A stretch of DNA of 64,000 nucleotides from NCBI RefSeq assembly GCF_002895435.1, contig NZ_POYJ01000015.1, positions 62,001 to 126,000 on the forward strand. The letters run 5' to 3'. This document shows positions 33,824 to 41,399 of this stretch, one piece after another; position 1 is the first letter of the stretch, and each line of letters opens with the position of its first letter. The notes below the pieces were generated by a model that was given only the letters and a program-made list of their open reading frames with translations, did not search any database and was not told the DNA's origin. The DNA comes from Aquimarina sediminis (GTDB taxonomy: Bacteria > Bacteroidota > Bacteroidia > Flavobacteriales > Flavobacteriaceae). A program made the position numbers and the translations under genes.

Positions 33824-34948
33824 GTGAACGAGCAAGACTACATAGAAAGGCTAAAAACGGAGAATAAGCTTCTTCAGGATAAGCTGGATAAGATTAACAA
33901 AGGAAAACAGAAAAAAAGAAAGTTTAAGTGGTGGCTCTTAAAAAAATCGGGAACTCCTATTTTTGGTAATCGACTTAAGAATAGCATAAAAAGTGCTATT
34001 AGTGAGTATAAAGAGTATAAAACTGTTTCTGTAGATACTGTTTCTGATGTGTCGTCTAATGTAATATGGCGAGTTACAAGAATTGGGTTGTTTGCATTTT
34101 TATTTGCCGTAGTTCCTTCGTTGGTATTGATTTTTCAGACCAAACTATTACTAAACCAAAACGAATTAATCACCAGTCAGAATAATTTGGTAGAAGCTGA
34201 TAGGAGATCATCTTTGGTGTTTGTGATGGGAGATGTTTTGGCAGATTTGAACGAAGAGCTGAAATACAAGGGTTCTGGTAGCCGTAATATAAGTAAGACC
34301 TTAGAAGCAAGAATTATAAGTCTTTGCATGTCTATGAAACCATATAGATATATTGATAATGGTGTGTTAATTGATAGACCGATTAGCCCTGAGCGTGGAC
34401 AGTTGTTGTTTACACTCCTAAAAAGTGATTTGGGGTCGGTATCATCGCAGGATATTTTGAACTCTGCTGAATTTAAGTATACAAACCTTAGAAATGTTAA
34501 TATTGGGAGAGGAATAAATCTTAAATATGCAAGGTTGGATTATTCGGATTTAACTGGAGCTCAAATGCCTGCTGCTAATCTCGAAAGAAGCGAGCTTAAA
34601 GAGACATTAATGAGTGGAATAAATTTATCTGATTCAAATTTAAAAAGAGCACGTCTAAATAATGCTGATTTAACTAGAGCAGAACTGTTAAGTGTCGATT
34701 TTACAAATACAAACTTGTTTGGGGTTGATTTTACTGGAGCCGATCTTTCTGGAGCTATATTATGGGGTGCAAAGCTGGAAAATGCAAATTTAACAGATGT
34801 AGTATTAGACAATGCCATTGTGGATAGGCAAGATTGGATAGCCTATGTGTCAGATACTCTAGATCTTAAGGGATCAGGAGAGATAGAAAGCCAGTATAGG
34901 ATTAAAAAACAGGGAAAACAACAGTTTATCCTTGTTCCTAGAAAGTAG
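33824..34948 (+). CDS. Membrane-anchored pentapeptide-repeat protein
   Basis: The start is a GTG (33824). Residues 1-35 form a short coiled coil (YIERLKTENKLLQDKLDKIN); a basic stretch KKRKFKWWLLKK follows; a membrane helix lies at about 90-110 (RIGLFAFLFAVVPSLVLIF). After a helical region, residues about 220-335 are pentapeptide repeats of the A(N/D)Lxx type (ADLTRAELLSVDFTNTNLFG, then VDFTGADLSGAILWGAKLEN) forming a right-handed beta-helix. The C-terminus (about 335-374) is a separate short domain. Membrane pentapeptide proteins are mostly uncharacterised. No effector domain is attached. Confidence 0.82.
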   Translation: MNEQDYIERLKTENKLLQDKLDKINKGKQKKRKFKWWLLKKSGTPIFGNRLKNSIKSAISEYKEYKTVSVDTVSDVSSNVIWRVTRIGLFAFLFAVVPSLVLIFQTKLLLNQNELITSQNNLVEADRRSSLVFVMGDVLADLNEELKYKGSGSRNISKTLEARIISLCMSMKPYRYIDNGVLIDRPISPERGQLLFTLLKSDLGSVSSQDILNSAEFKYTNLRNVNIGRGINLKYARLDYSDLTGAQMPAANLERSELKETLMSGINLSDSNLKRARLNNADLTRAELLSVDFTNTNLFGVDFTGADLSGAILWGAKLENANLTDVVLDNAIVDRQDWIAYVSDTLDLKGSGEIESQYRIKKQGKQQFILVPRK

Positions 34949-34950
34949 CA

Positions 34951-35385
34951 CTATTTGTTGTTAGAAAAGATAGAATTATGAGTTTTTTTAACTAGCCAGT
35001 TTCCAGCAGGAAAATACAAGGCGAAGAACAAAGCCATTCCTAAACTGAAGTTTTGAGGGTTAAAGAATTTGTCGAGGATATTCGCAGGGTATGCATAAGA
35101 GGTCTGCAACCAGTATCCAAAGAATTCTAATATTCCCATTGCTACTAAGCCATAAGCATATTGATTAAAAAAACTATATTCTTTCAATAGAATAGAAATA
35201 GGAACCATATATAAGATATAACAGGTAATTACTTGCCACCAGTGGGTAAATCTGGCGATTTCCATTTCGGCTCCAAACCAATTCATTCCTAATCCCCAAA
35301 TAAAATAAATGACAGCATAAGTCAAAATTAATGTACTGGGAGTTTTTTTTAGCGTATCTAGATTTTTGAGTACTATATTCTTCAT
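34951..35385 (-). CDS. Small multi-pass membrane protein (144 aa)
   Basis: Four hydrophobic segments: ILTYAVIYFIWGLGMNWFGA, WWQVITCYILYMVPISILL, YGLVAMGILEFFGYWLQTSY, and FSLGMALFFALYFPAGNWLV. The gene ends 3 bp from the convergent pentapeptide gene. No family is recognised. Confidence 0.6.
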   Translation of the reverse strand: MKNIVLKNLDTLKKTPSTLILTYAVIYFIWGLGMNWFGAEMEIARFTHWWQVITCYILYMVPISILLKEYSFFNQYAYGLVAMGILEFFGYWLQTSYAYPANILDKFFNPQNFSLGMALFFALYFPAGNWLVKKTHNSIFSNNK

Positions 35386-35541
35386 TAGTTTTGATGTGTT
35401 TACTGGTTTTCTGGATAAAGATAAATTATATAATATAGGGGGGTAGTATTTTTGAATTTGATTATTAGTATTATTGATGATTAATAGAACAGGTGTCTTT
35501 TAGTCTATAGAATAATAATAACTTTACAAAAAAAAGATTAT

Positions 35542-36114
35542 ATGAGTATGGATGATATAAATGAAGTGATTAGAAATAGAAGGTCTGTTTTTCCTGTTCA
35601 ATACAATGAGAAAGCCGTTTCTAAAGCATTTATAAAAACACTATTAGAAAATGCTAATCATGCCCCAACACATAGATTAACTCAACCATGGCGGTTTAAG
35701 GTATTACAAGGTGATGCAAAGGATCGATTAGGGGTGTTTTTATCAGATACATATACTGACATTACGGTCAATGAGGACTTCTCACCTTTTAAACATAAAA
35801 AGATTAAAGGTAAATGTACATCCGCAAGTGCAATCATAATTATTTGCATGCAAAGGGATCCCAAGGAACGTATACCTGAGTGGGAAGAGGTAGCATCTAC
35901 TGCTATGGCGGTACAAAATATGTGGCTAACCTGTACTGCTAATGATATAGGTTGTTACTGGAGTAGTCCCAAATTAATCGAGTACATGGGAGATTTTTTT
36001 GATTTTGAAGAGGGAGAGCGGTGCTTGGGGATATTTTATCTGGGTAACTACGATAAAGTGGAAGAAAGAGTTTCAAAACGGGATCCCATAGAGGATAAGG
36101 TGCAATGGTTATAA
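35542..36114 (+). CDS. Nitroreductase family protein
   Basis: A 190 aa FMN-dependent oxidoreductase of the nitroreductase family. The N-terminus MDDINEVIRNRRSVFPVQYN holds the conserved RRS FMN-phosphate contact; ENANHAPTHRLTQPWRFKVL is the typical second motif; VASTAMAVQNMWLTCTANDI and GCYWSSP follow. It probably uses NAD(P)H to reduce small nitro or quinone-like compounds in the cytoplasm. A bidirectional terminator follows directly. Confidence 0.9.
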   Translation: MSMDDINEVIRNRRSVFPVQYNEKAVSKAFIKTLLENANHAPTHRLTQPWRFKVLQGDAKDRLGVFLSDTYTDITVNEDFSPFKHKKIKGKCTSASAIIIICMQRDPKERIPEWEEVASTAMAVQNMWLTCTANDIGCYWSSPKLIEYMGDFFDFEEGERCLGIFYLGNYDKVEERVSKRDPIEDKVQWL

Positions 36115-36118
36115 TAAA

Positions 36119-36146
36119 AAAAACCATCCGTATAGCGGATGGTTTT
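36119..36146. terminator. Bidirectional rho-independent terminator
   Basis: The arms aaaccatccg (36121-36130) and cggatggttt (36135-36144), with a TATAG loop and A-run and T-run flanks, sit between the convergent nitroreductase (plus) and small lipoprotein-like gene (minus). Confidence 0.85.
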
Positions 36147-36171
36147 CTTATTGTATTTTAAAATAAAAAGA

Positions 36172-36612
36172 CTATTGTGCAGTCATTTTCTGAGCAAGTG
36201 CTGCCATCTTCTCAGAGCTAGCAGTCATGTAATCAGTCCATTTTTTAGCATCTTCACCAGTTAATTCACCAGCAATCTCAGAAGCTTCTTTACCTAATTC
36301 AGATCCTTTAGTTGCAAGTCCAGCAAATGCAGTCATGTCTTTGCTCTCTACGATTTTTGTATACTCAGCGATGTAAGCTTCATATTTGTTAACGTATGCT
36401 TGTACTTTTTCATTACTAAAGTTAGGAACACCTTCTACAGCAGTTTCTACTGTTTCAGCTACTTCTTCAACAACTTCTTTTGCTTTATCTGCAGTTTCTT
36501 CAACAACTTCTTCTGCAGTTTCTGCAGCTTCTTTTGTTTTGTCTGCAGCATCTTTACAAGAGATTACTGATACAAACACTAGAGCTAAAGCTCCTAAAAA
36601 AAATTTTTTCAT
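36172..36612 (-). CDS. Ala/Glu-rich lipoprotein (146 aa)
   Basis: A lipoprotein signal (MKKFFLGALALVFVSVISC) is followed by a low-complexity helical stretch built of Lys-Glu-Ala heptads (EETADKAKEVVEEVAETVET) and a compact helical C-terminus (NKYEAYIAEYTKIVESKDMT, KKWTDYMTASSEKMAALAQK). This resembles abundant coiled-coil surface lipoproteins of Bacteroidota. The function is unknown. Confidence 0.75.
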   Translation of the reverse strand: MKKFFLGALALVFVSVISCKDAADKTKEAAETAEEVVEETADKAKEVVEEVAETVETAVEGVPNFSNEKVQAYVNKYEAYIAEYTKIVESKDMTAFAGLATKGSELGKEASEIAGELTGEDAKKWTDYMTASSEKMAALAQKMTAQ

Positions 36613-36799
36613 AATAAATAGATATAGTTAATTTTGGTTACTTAACGCCAAATCTAATACTTTATTTTATGTATTCGAAATTTAAAACGGGTAAAAAATA
36701 CACACTAGTTTTAATTAACTAAACTATAAATAGATATATCGTGCTTTAATGAGAATAAAATAGATGATTTAGGCAGAAAAACACCAGATTGTGCTGGGT

Positions 36800-37576
36800 T
36801 TACGGTATATTGTTTTTTTCGGTAAGATATTTCCAGTATCGTTGAGGTAGATGTTGTTTATGTAATTTATTGTTTTTTCGAGATTTTATATTAACATTAT
36901 CGTAATATGTCACCCATAGTTTTTGAAACTCTTTTTCTCCATGTGCTAAGAATTCTGGTGCAATTTTAGATTTATTTTTGTGAAAATCCTCTATAATAAT
37001 GGTTTTTACAACTTTTAGGTCATAATAAATACCGTAATCTCTTTTTAAATCATAAATAATCCATTGTTGATCGGCATAGCGATCTTTAAAATGAGGAATG
37101 AGAAGAGGTAAAACATTAAAATCTGGCTCTACTGTTGCTGTGTAGATATGATCGCTAGTTAGTTGAAAACGCACAAATGCTTCCATTCTGTGTTTTTCTC
37201 TTCTTACCATTTTGGCAACCTGACTAATTTTGAGAATGTCTTTGTTACTATAATCAATTGCTATATTGTGCTCTTTTGCAAATACATTTTTCATATAACT
37301 CAGTAGTGTGTTCTCTACTCCTTTAATCTCACTTAAAAAAACTTTAAAAAAATCTCGTTGTTCATATGGTGTTGTCTTTGATTTAAAACCTTTCCAAACT
37401 CTATTTGCTTTACTTTTTTCAGTAATAACATTTTCGGTTATAGTAAAAAGTTGATTGTTGATTTCTGATTCTTTTCTAATATTGGGATCTGATATTTTTT
37501 GATCATATATCATAAAAACACAGCATAAAAAACCATCAAAACTGCCATCATATATTACTATTGTTTGAGGGTTCAT
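36800..37576 (-). CDS. Putative DNA-metabolism protein, TIGR03915-like
   Basis: A 258 aa soluble protein starting MNPQTIVIYDGSFDGFLCCV, the typical N-terminus of the TIGR03915 family, with MVRREKHRMEAFVRFQ and VEPDFNVLPLLIPHFKDRYA further on. Family members occur with the radical SAM protein TIGR03916, which is encoded 13 bp upstream here, and the pair is thought to act in DNA repair or modification. Biochemistry is not established. It is the last gene of the DUF559 / radical SAM / TIGR03915 unit. Confidence 0.85.
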   Translation of the reverse strand: MNPQTIVIYDGSFDGFLCCVFMIYDQKISDPNIRKESEINNQLFTITENVITEKSKANRVWKGFKSKTTPYEQRDFFKVFLSEIKGVENTLLSYMKNVFAKEHNIAIDYSNKDILKISQVAKMVRREKHRMEAFVRFQLTSDHIYTATVEPDFNVLPLLIPHFKDRYADQQWIIYDLKRDYGIYYDLKVVKTIIIEDFHKNKSKIAPEFLAHGEKEFQKLWVTYYDNVNIKSRKNNKLHKQHLPQRYWKYLTEKNNIP

Positions 37577-37589
37577 ACACGTCCGGTTT

Positions 37590-38852
37590 TTAAGAAAAAA
37601 GGCTTAATTGTTGGTTAAAATACTTGTTATACTTGCTTTGGGATTCTTTTAGTATTTTATTTTTTAAGATATGTGGTTGGAGTTCTTTTTTTATAAAATC
37701 TTTAGAATCGCATGTAATAAAATATTGAGCTCTGTTCAAGGCAATACCAATTGCTTTAAGATGAGTCCAGTTAAGTTTTCTGAATTTTCGGGCCTGAAGT
37801 ATTTTAGATACAGATTGCATGCCAATACCTGGTACTCTTGCTAACATTTGTTTGCTTGCTGTATTAATATCAATTGGGAACAAATCCTGATTGCGCAATG
37901 CCCAACTTAATTTTGGATCTATATCCAGATCTAGATTTTGGTGCGAGTCATTAAGTATTTCGTGAATAGAAAATCCATAAAAACGTAATAACCAATCTGT
38001 TTGATAAAGCCGGTTTTCTCTTAAGATAGGAACTTCTGTTTCTAAAGAGGGTAGTCTTATGTCTTCTAAAACCGGGATGTATCCTGAGTAGTACACTCTA
38101 CGCATATTAAACTCTTTATAATAATAAGTGGCAGAGTACATAATGTCTCTGTCACTTTCTCCAGTAGCTCCAATAATCATTTGAGTGCTTTGTCCAGCAG
38201 GAGCATATCTTGGAGTGCTTTTAATGATTTTTTTTTCAGCGTTATATTGAATGATTTCATTTTTCACCTTTTTCATAGGTTTAATAAAATCGTCATGTTT
38301 TTTATCTGGAGCTAAAAGCCTTAGTCCTGATTTGGTTGGTATTTCAATATTAACACTTAATCGATCCGCATATAATCCTGCTTCACGCATTAGTTCATCA
38401 CTTGCTCCAGGAATAGATTTGAGGTGGATATATCCATTGAAATTTTCCTCTAAACGTAATTTTTTAGCAACAGAAACTAAGCGTTCCATTGTATAATCAG
38501 GGGTTTTGAATATTCCTGAGCTTAAAAAAAGCCCTTCGATATAATTTCTTCTATAAAAATTAATAGTTAGATCTACTACTTCCTGAATCTTAAATGCAGC
38601 TCTTTTAGTATCATTACTTTTTCTTGTTATGCAATATGCACAATCATAAATGCAGTGGTTAGTGAGTAGAATTTTTAATAATGAAACACATCTGCCATCT
38701 TCTGTATAACTATGGCAAATCCCAAAACCTGTATTGTTTCCTAAACCTTTTTGAGAATTAGCTCTTTTGCCACCACTACTTGCACATGAAACATCATATT
38801 TTGCAGCATCGGCCAGAATTGATAGTTTCTCACGTATTCTTTCAAACGACAT
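37590..38852 (-). CDS. Putative DNA modification/repair radical SAM protein (TIGR03916-like)
   Basis: The 4Fe-4S motif CIYDCAYC gives Cys67, Cys71 and Cys74. Three further Cys (Cys23, Cys46, Cys55) precede it, as in this family. The TIM-barrel follows with FLSSGIFKTPDYTMERLVSV and IHLKSIPGASDELMREAGLY. Near residue 340 comes a helix-hairpin-helix DNA-binding motif, LARVPGIGMQSVSKIL. The reaction is unknown; the HhH motif and partner gene point to DNA. The start overlaps the upstream DUF559 gene by 11 bp. Expression is probably driven from the operator-rich region at 39.25 kb. Confidence 0.88.
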   Translation of the reverse strand: MSFERIREKLSILADAAKYDVSCASSGGKRANSQKGLGNNTGFGICHSYTEDGRCVSLLKILLTNHCIYDCAYCITRKSNDTKRAAFKIQEVVDLTINFYRRNYIEGLFLSSGIFKTPDYTMERLVSVAKKLRLEENFNGYIHLKSIPGASDELMREAGLYADRLSVNIEIPTKSGLRLLAPDKKHDDFIKPMKKVKNEIIQYNAEKKIIKSTPRYAPAGQSTQMIIGATGESDRDIMYSATYYYKEFNMRRVYYSGYIPVLEDIRLPSLETEVPILRENRLYQTDWLLRFYGFSIHEILNDSHQNLDLDIDPKLSWALRNQDLFPIDINTASKQMLARVPGIGMQSVSKILQARKFRKLNWTHLKAIGIALNRAQYFITCDSKDFIKKELQPHILKNKILKESQSKYNKYFNQQLSLFS

Positions 38853-39213
38853 AAATATTTTCTGTAGTCGTTTTTATTGTTCTCGTTATTTCTTCGATAT
38901 CGGTAAGAATCTGGTAATCCGTGAATTTAAGAACCGTAATTCCTAAAGATGAAATAAATAATTTCTTGGGAGCATCCAAGTTATAAACATCTGAAAATTC
39001 GTGAGCATAACCATCAATTTCTATTGCGACTTTTGAATGAGGGCTGTAAAAATCGAATTTATAATTTTTTATTACTTGATTTTTGATGAAGAAAAACCCT
39101 TTTTCCTTAAGTTTTTGCTGAAGTTTATCAATAGCAGTAATTGAGTTGTCTAATGAATGCCTGATAATCTTTTCAGACACTTTTTGATACAATGGAATAG
39201 TTTGTGAAGACAT
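38842..39213 (-). CDS. DUF559 domain putative endonuclease
   Basis: A 123 aa protein with the Vsr-like/DUF559 nuclease core: FIKNQVIKNYKFDFYSPHSK, the catalytic-type VAIEIDGYAHE (Glu and Asp), and ITVLKFTDYQIL. It has an N-terminal helical extension. Proteins of this fold include very-short-patch repair nucleases. It is the first gene of the repair-like unit and overlaps the radical SAM gene by 11 bp. A palindrome that covers a likely -7 box lies about 30 bp upstream. Confidence 0.8.
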   Translation of the reverse strand: MSSQTIPLYQKVSEKIIRHSLDNSITAIDKLQQKLKEKGFFFIKNQVIKNYKFDFYSPHSKVAIEIDGYAHEFSDVYNLDAPKKLFISSLGITVLKFTDYQILTDIEEITRTIKTTTENIYVV

Positions 39214-39244
39214 AATAAGATCCTTTTGGTTGTAATTTTTCCAA

Positions 39245-39267
39245 ATTTATGGAAAATTTCCATAAAT
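39245..39267. promoter_or_regulatory. Palindromic operator over the DUF559 promoter
   Basis: ATTTATGGAAA-a-TTTCCATAAAT is a perfect palindrome (11 bp arms, 1 nt centre). It overlaps a minus-strand -7 box TAAATTTG (39249-39242). With the second TTGGAA..TTCCAA site it suggests control of both divergent units by the S24 regulator next door. Confidence 0.7.
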
Positions 39268-39290
39268 ATTAAAATAAAAATATGTTAAAA

Positions 39291-39320
39291 TTGGAAATAT
39301 TCCAAAATCTTGTATCTTTG
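39291..39320 (+). promoter_or_regulatory. Promoter and operator of the S24 regulator
   Basis: A -33-like TTG (39291) and a -7 box TATCTTTG (39313-39320) are 19 bp apart, a good Bacteroidota promoter. The palindrome TTGGAA-ata-TTCCAA (39291-39305) covers the -33 region, so a bound repressor would block it. The half-site TGGAA is shared with the palindrome at 39245. Confidence 0.7.
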
Positions 39321-39383
39321 TTACTGATTATCCTAATTTATGATAGTGCTTGCGTATGATAATAATATTAAAATTTTGATTTT

Positions 39384-40151
39384 ATGGATAGTTCAACCAA
39401 CCAAACCATAAAGCGTTTTAAACAAATTCGCGAAGAGAACCATTATACCCAATCTGATTTTGCCAAGGTTTTACAGATTAAAAATTCTACAGCTGATATC
39501 GAGCGTGGTAAAACGAAGATTTCGGGAAAAGTCGTAGCCAGATTACTACAAGAGTTTAGTATTAATCCATTGTGGTTATTTGGAGAAAGTGCCCAGAAAA
39601 AAATACAATTGCACCTTGGTGATGTATCGCCAAAAGTAGTTACCATAGATTCTCAAAATAATGAGAATATTGTATTGGTAAATGTAAAGGCTGCAGCTGG
39701 GTATCCACATAATGTGCAGGATTTAGATTGGTATCAACAATTACCTGCGTTTGATATTCCTTTACCAGAGTACAGAAATGCTACATATCGTGGTTTTCAG
39801 GTAGAAGGGGATAGTATGCTGCCTTTGCTCGAACCTAAAGAATGGGTGATTGGAAAAGCTGTAAATAACCTATCTGAAGTAAGTAATAATACCATTTGCG
39901 TAATTGTCTTGGATGATAGTGTTGTGGTAAAGAAGATAAGAAAAAATGAAGATGTATCTGTGATTACATTAATTTCTTTAAATTCTGAATATTTACCGTA
40001 TACCATTAATACGCATCAAATTGTAGAATTGTGGGAGGTGAATAGCAAATTAACTTTTAATATTGACGCTAATTCTGATATGACCAGCATGAAGCAATTG
40101 CAGGAAGCCATGATGGTTTTAACTTCTGAGGTACGAAATTTAAAAAGTTAA
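39384..40151 (+). CDS. S24 (LexA/CI-like) transcriptional regulator
   Basis: An XRE-type HTH (residues about 8-62: FKQIREENHYTQSDFAKVLQ) is joined to an S24 peptidase-like domain. Self-cleavage features are visible: Ala105-Gly106 in KAAAGYP, Ser144 in VEGDSMLP and Lys183/184 in VVVKKI. In LexA and phage CI such proteins cleave themselves when RecA is activated by DNA damage. The gene is divergent from the DUF559 / radical SAM unit, with two palindromes between. Its stop overlaps the convergent APP1-like gene by 4 bp. DNA-damage control is inferred. Confidence 0.88.
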   Translation: MDSSTNQTIKRFKQIREENHYTQSDFAKVLQIKNSTADIERGKTKISGKVVARLLQEFSINPLWLFGESAQKKIQLHLGDVSPKVVTIDSQNNENIVLVNVKAAAGYPHNVQDLDWYQQLPAFDIPLPEYRNATYRGFQVEGDSMLPLLEPKEWVIGKAVNNLSEVSNNTICVIVLDDSVVVKKIRKNEDVSVITLISLNSEYLPYTINTHQIVELWEVNSKLTFNIDANSDMTSMKQLQEAMMVLTSEVRNLKS

Positions 40152-41149
40152 CGTATCAAACCCGTTTTTTTTGCATGTTCTATGGCTTCTTCAGAGGTGT
40201 GAACAAGCAAGATGGGGGAGGCGTCAAAAGAGTCTATGATTTTTTTGATTCGCTTTTCTTTTCGGCGATGTTTTACATTCCTTAAATAAATTGCCAAAAT
40301 ACGACCAGGGTATTCTTCAGCGATTTTGGTATAAATATCTGCATCTTTTTCTCCACTATCTCCAATAAGAATAAACTTTAGATTTGGATACATTTTTAAA
40401 AGATTTAGAATTTCGGATTGTTTATGAGGTGCTTTTGGTTTTGGTGTTTTGTCAAAGGGAGTTCTAAGGTCTCTAAGTAAAATTGGACCTTTAGGGAAGT
40501 TATTTTTTTTAAAGAATGCACTAAGATAATCGTATAAATTCCAAGGACTATTACTTACATAAAAAAACGGATTTACAGGAGCCTCCTTTGTGCCCAGATG
40601 TAGTTTTTTATAAAACTTTACTGTACCTTCTATAGCTGTTCTTTTATCAAAATTTTTGAAAAAAGTATTTGCAATAACTCTCCATTTAAATAAAGAAGCG
40701 ACACCTGTATGTAAGATTGTATCATCTATATCGCTAATGATTCCAAATTCAGCTTGATCTGAAGGAATGAGCATTTGACTACTAAAAGTATTGTCTAAAC
40801 TTATTTTTTTATGTGTTTCTTCTTTTTTATAGGATACAGAATAGGTGATCCAACCTTTGTTATCGGTATATTGAGAAAGAGTGTTGAGGTCAAGTTCGAG
40901 ATGGTAATATCCTTCATGATCTGTAACCGCTTCTATGATTTTTTTATCAGGTAATCTTAACTCTATAGGAGTATTCCTGATTTCATCACTTTCAAATTGC
41001 CTGTATATGTTTCGTAAAGTTTTAAAAATATGCTGATTGGTACTAAAATCGATATTTTCATCTTCAAGCGCTCTCCCAGTAGCACGAAAAAGAGAATTTG
41101 TGCCATAACCAAGATATGTATTGATACGTAAAGCTTTTTTCTTAAACAT
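40148..41149 (-). CDS. APP1-like phosphatidate phosphatase domain protein (DUF2183)
   Basis: The C-terminal half is the App1 catalytic domain: FGIISDIDDTILHTGV holds the DxDxT motif, FFYVSNSPWNLYDYLSAFF and LKFILIGDSGEKDADIYTKI the later HAD-like motifs. The N-terminal half (about residues 1-130) has beta strands (HEGYYHLELDLNTL) seen in bacterial DUF2183 proteins. It probably dephosphorylates a lipid or related substrate. No signal peptide is evident. Confidence 0.87.
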   Translation of the reverse strand: MFKKKALRINTYLGYGTNSLFRATGRALEDENIDFSTNQHIFKTLRNIYRQFESDEIRNTPIELRLPDKKIIEAVTDHEGYYHLELDLNTLSQYTDNKGWITYSVSYKKEETHKKISLDNTFSSQMLIPSDQAEFGIISDIDDTILHTGVASLFKWRVIANTFFKNFDKRTAIEGTVKFYKKLHLGTKEAPVNPFFYVSNSPWNLYDYLSAFFKKNNFPKGPILLRDLRTPFDKTPKPKAPHKQSEILNLLKMYPNLKFILIGDSGEKDADIYTKIAEEYPGRILAIYLRNVKHRRKEKRIKKIIDSFDASPILLVHTSEEAIEHAKKTGLIR

Positions 41150-41352
41150 AGAAAATATAAAATTTTACAATTTGCATATACTTGTTTTGGTGTAATTTAT
41201 TTGTTAGTCGTATTAGTTTAGTTTTTTTAATTTTAATAAGGATTAATACGATACTAACTTATAACATTTTTGGCTATTTTTTAAAATAGCCTTTATTATT
41301 AGGCTTAAAAGGAGACAACTTTGATATTTTGCTACATACATTATAAAAATAA

Positions 41353-41379
41353 ACAACCTCGCTCAAAGAGCGAGGTTGT
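41353..41379 (-). terminator. Rho-independent terminator of hppA
   Basis: Perfect arms acaacctcgctc (41353-41364) and gagcgaggttgt (41368-41379) with an AAA loop, 20 bp after the hppA stop on the minus strand. Confidence 0.88.
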
Positions 41380-41399
41380 CTATAAATAATTTTTTATTT

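Noticed and set aside
36386..36631. Plus-strand Ser/Thr-rich frame opposite the Ala/Glu-rich lipoprotein
   Set aside because: It is the complement of a low-complexity coding region, which often leaves long shadow frames.
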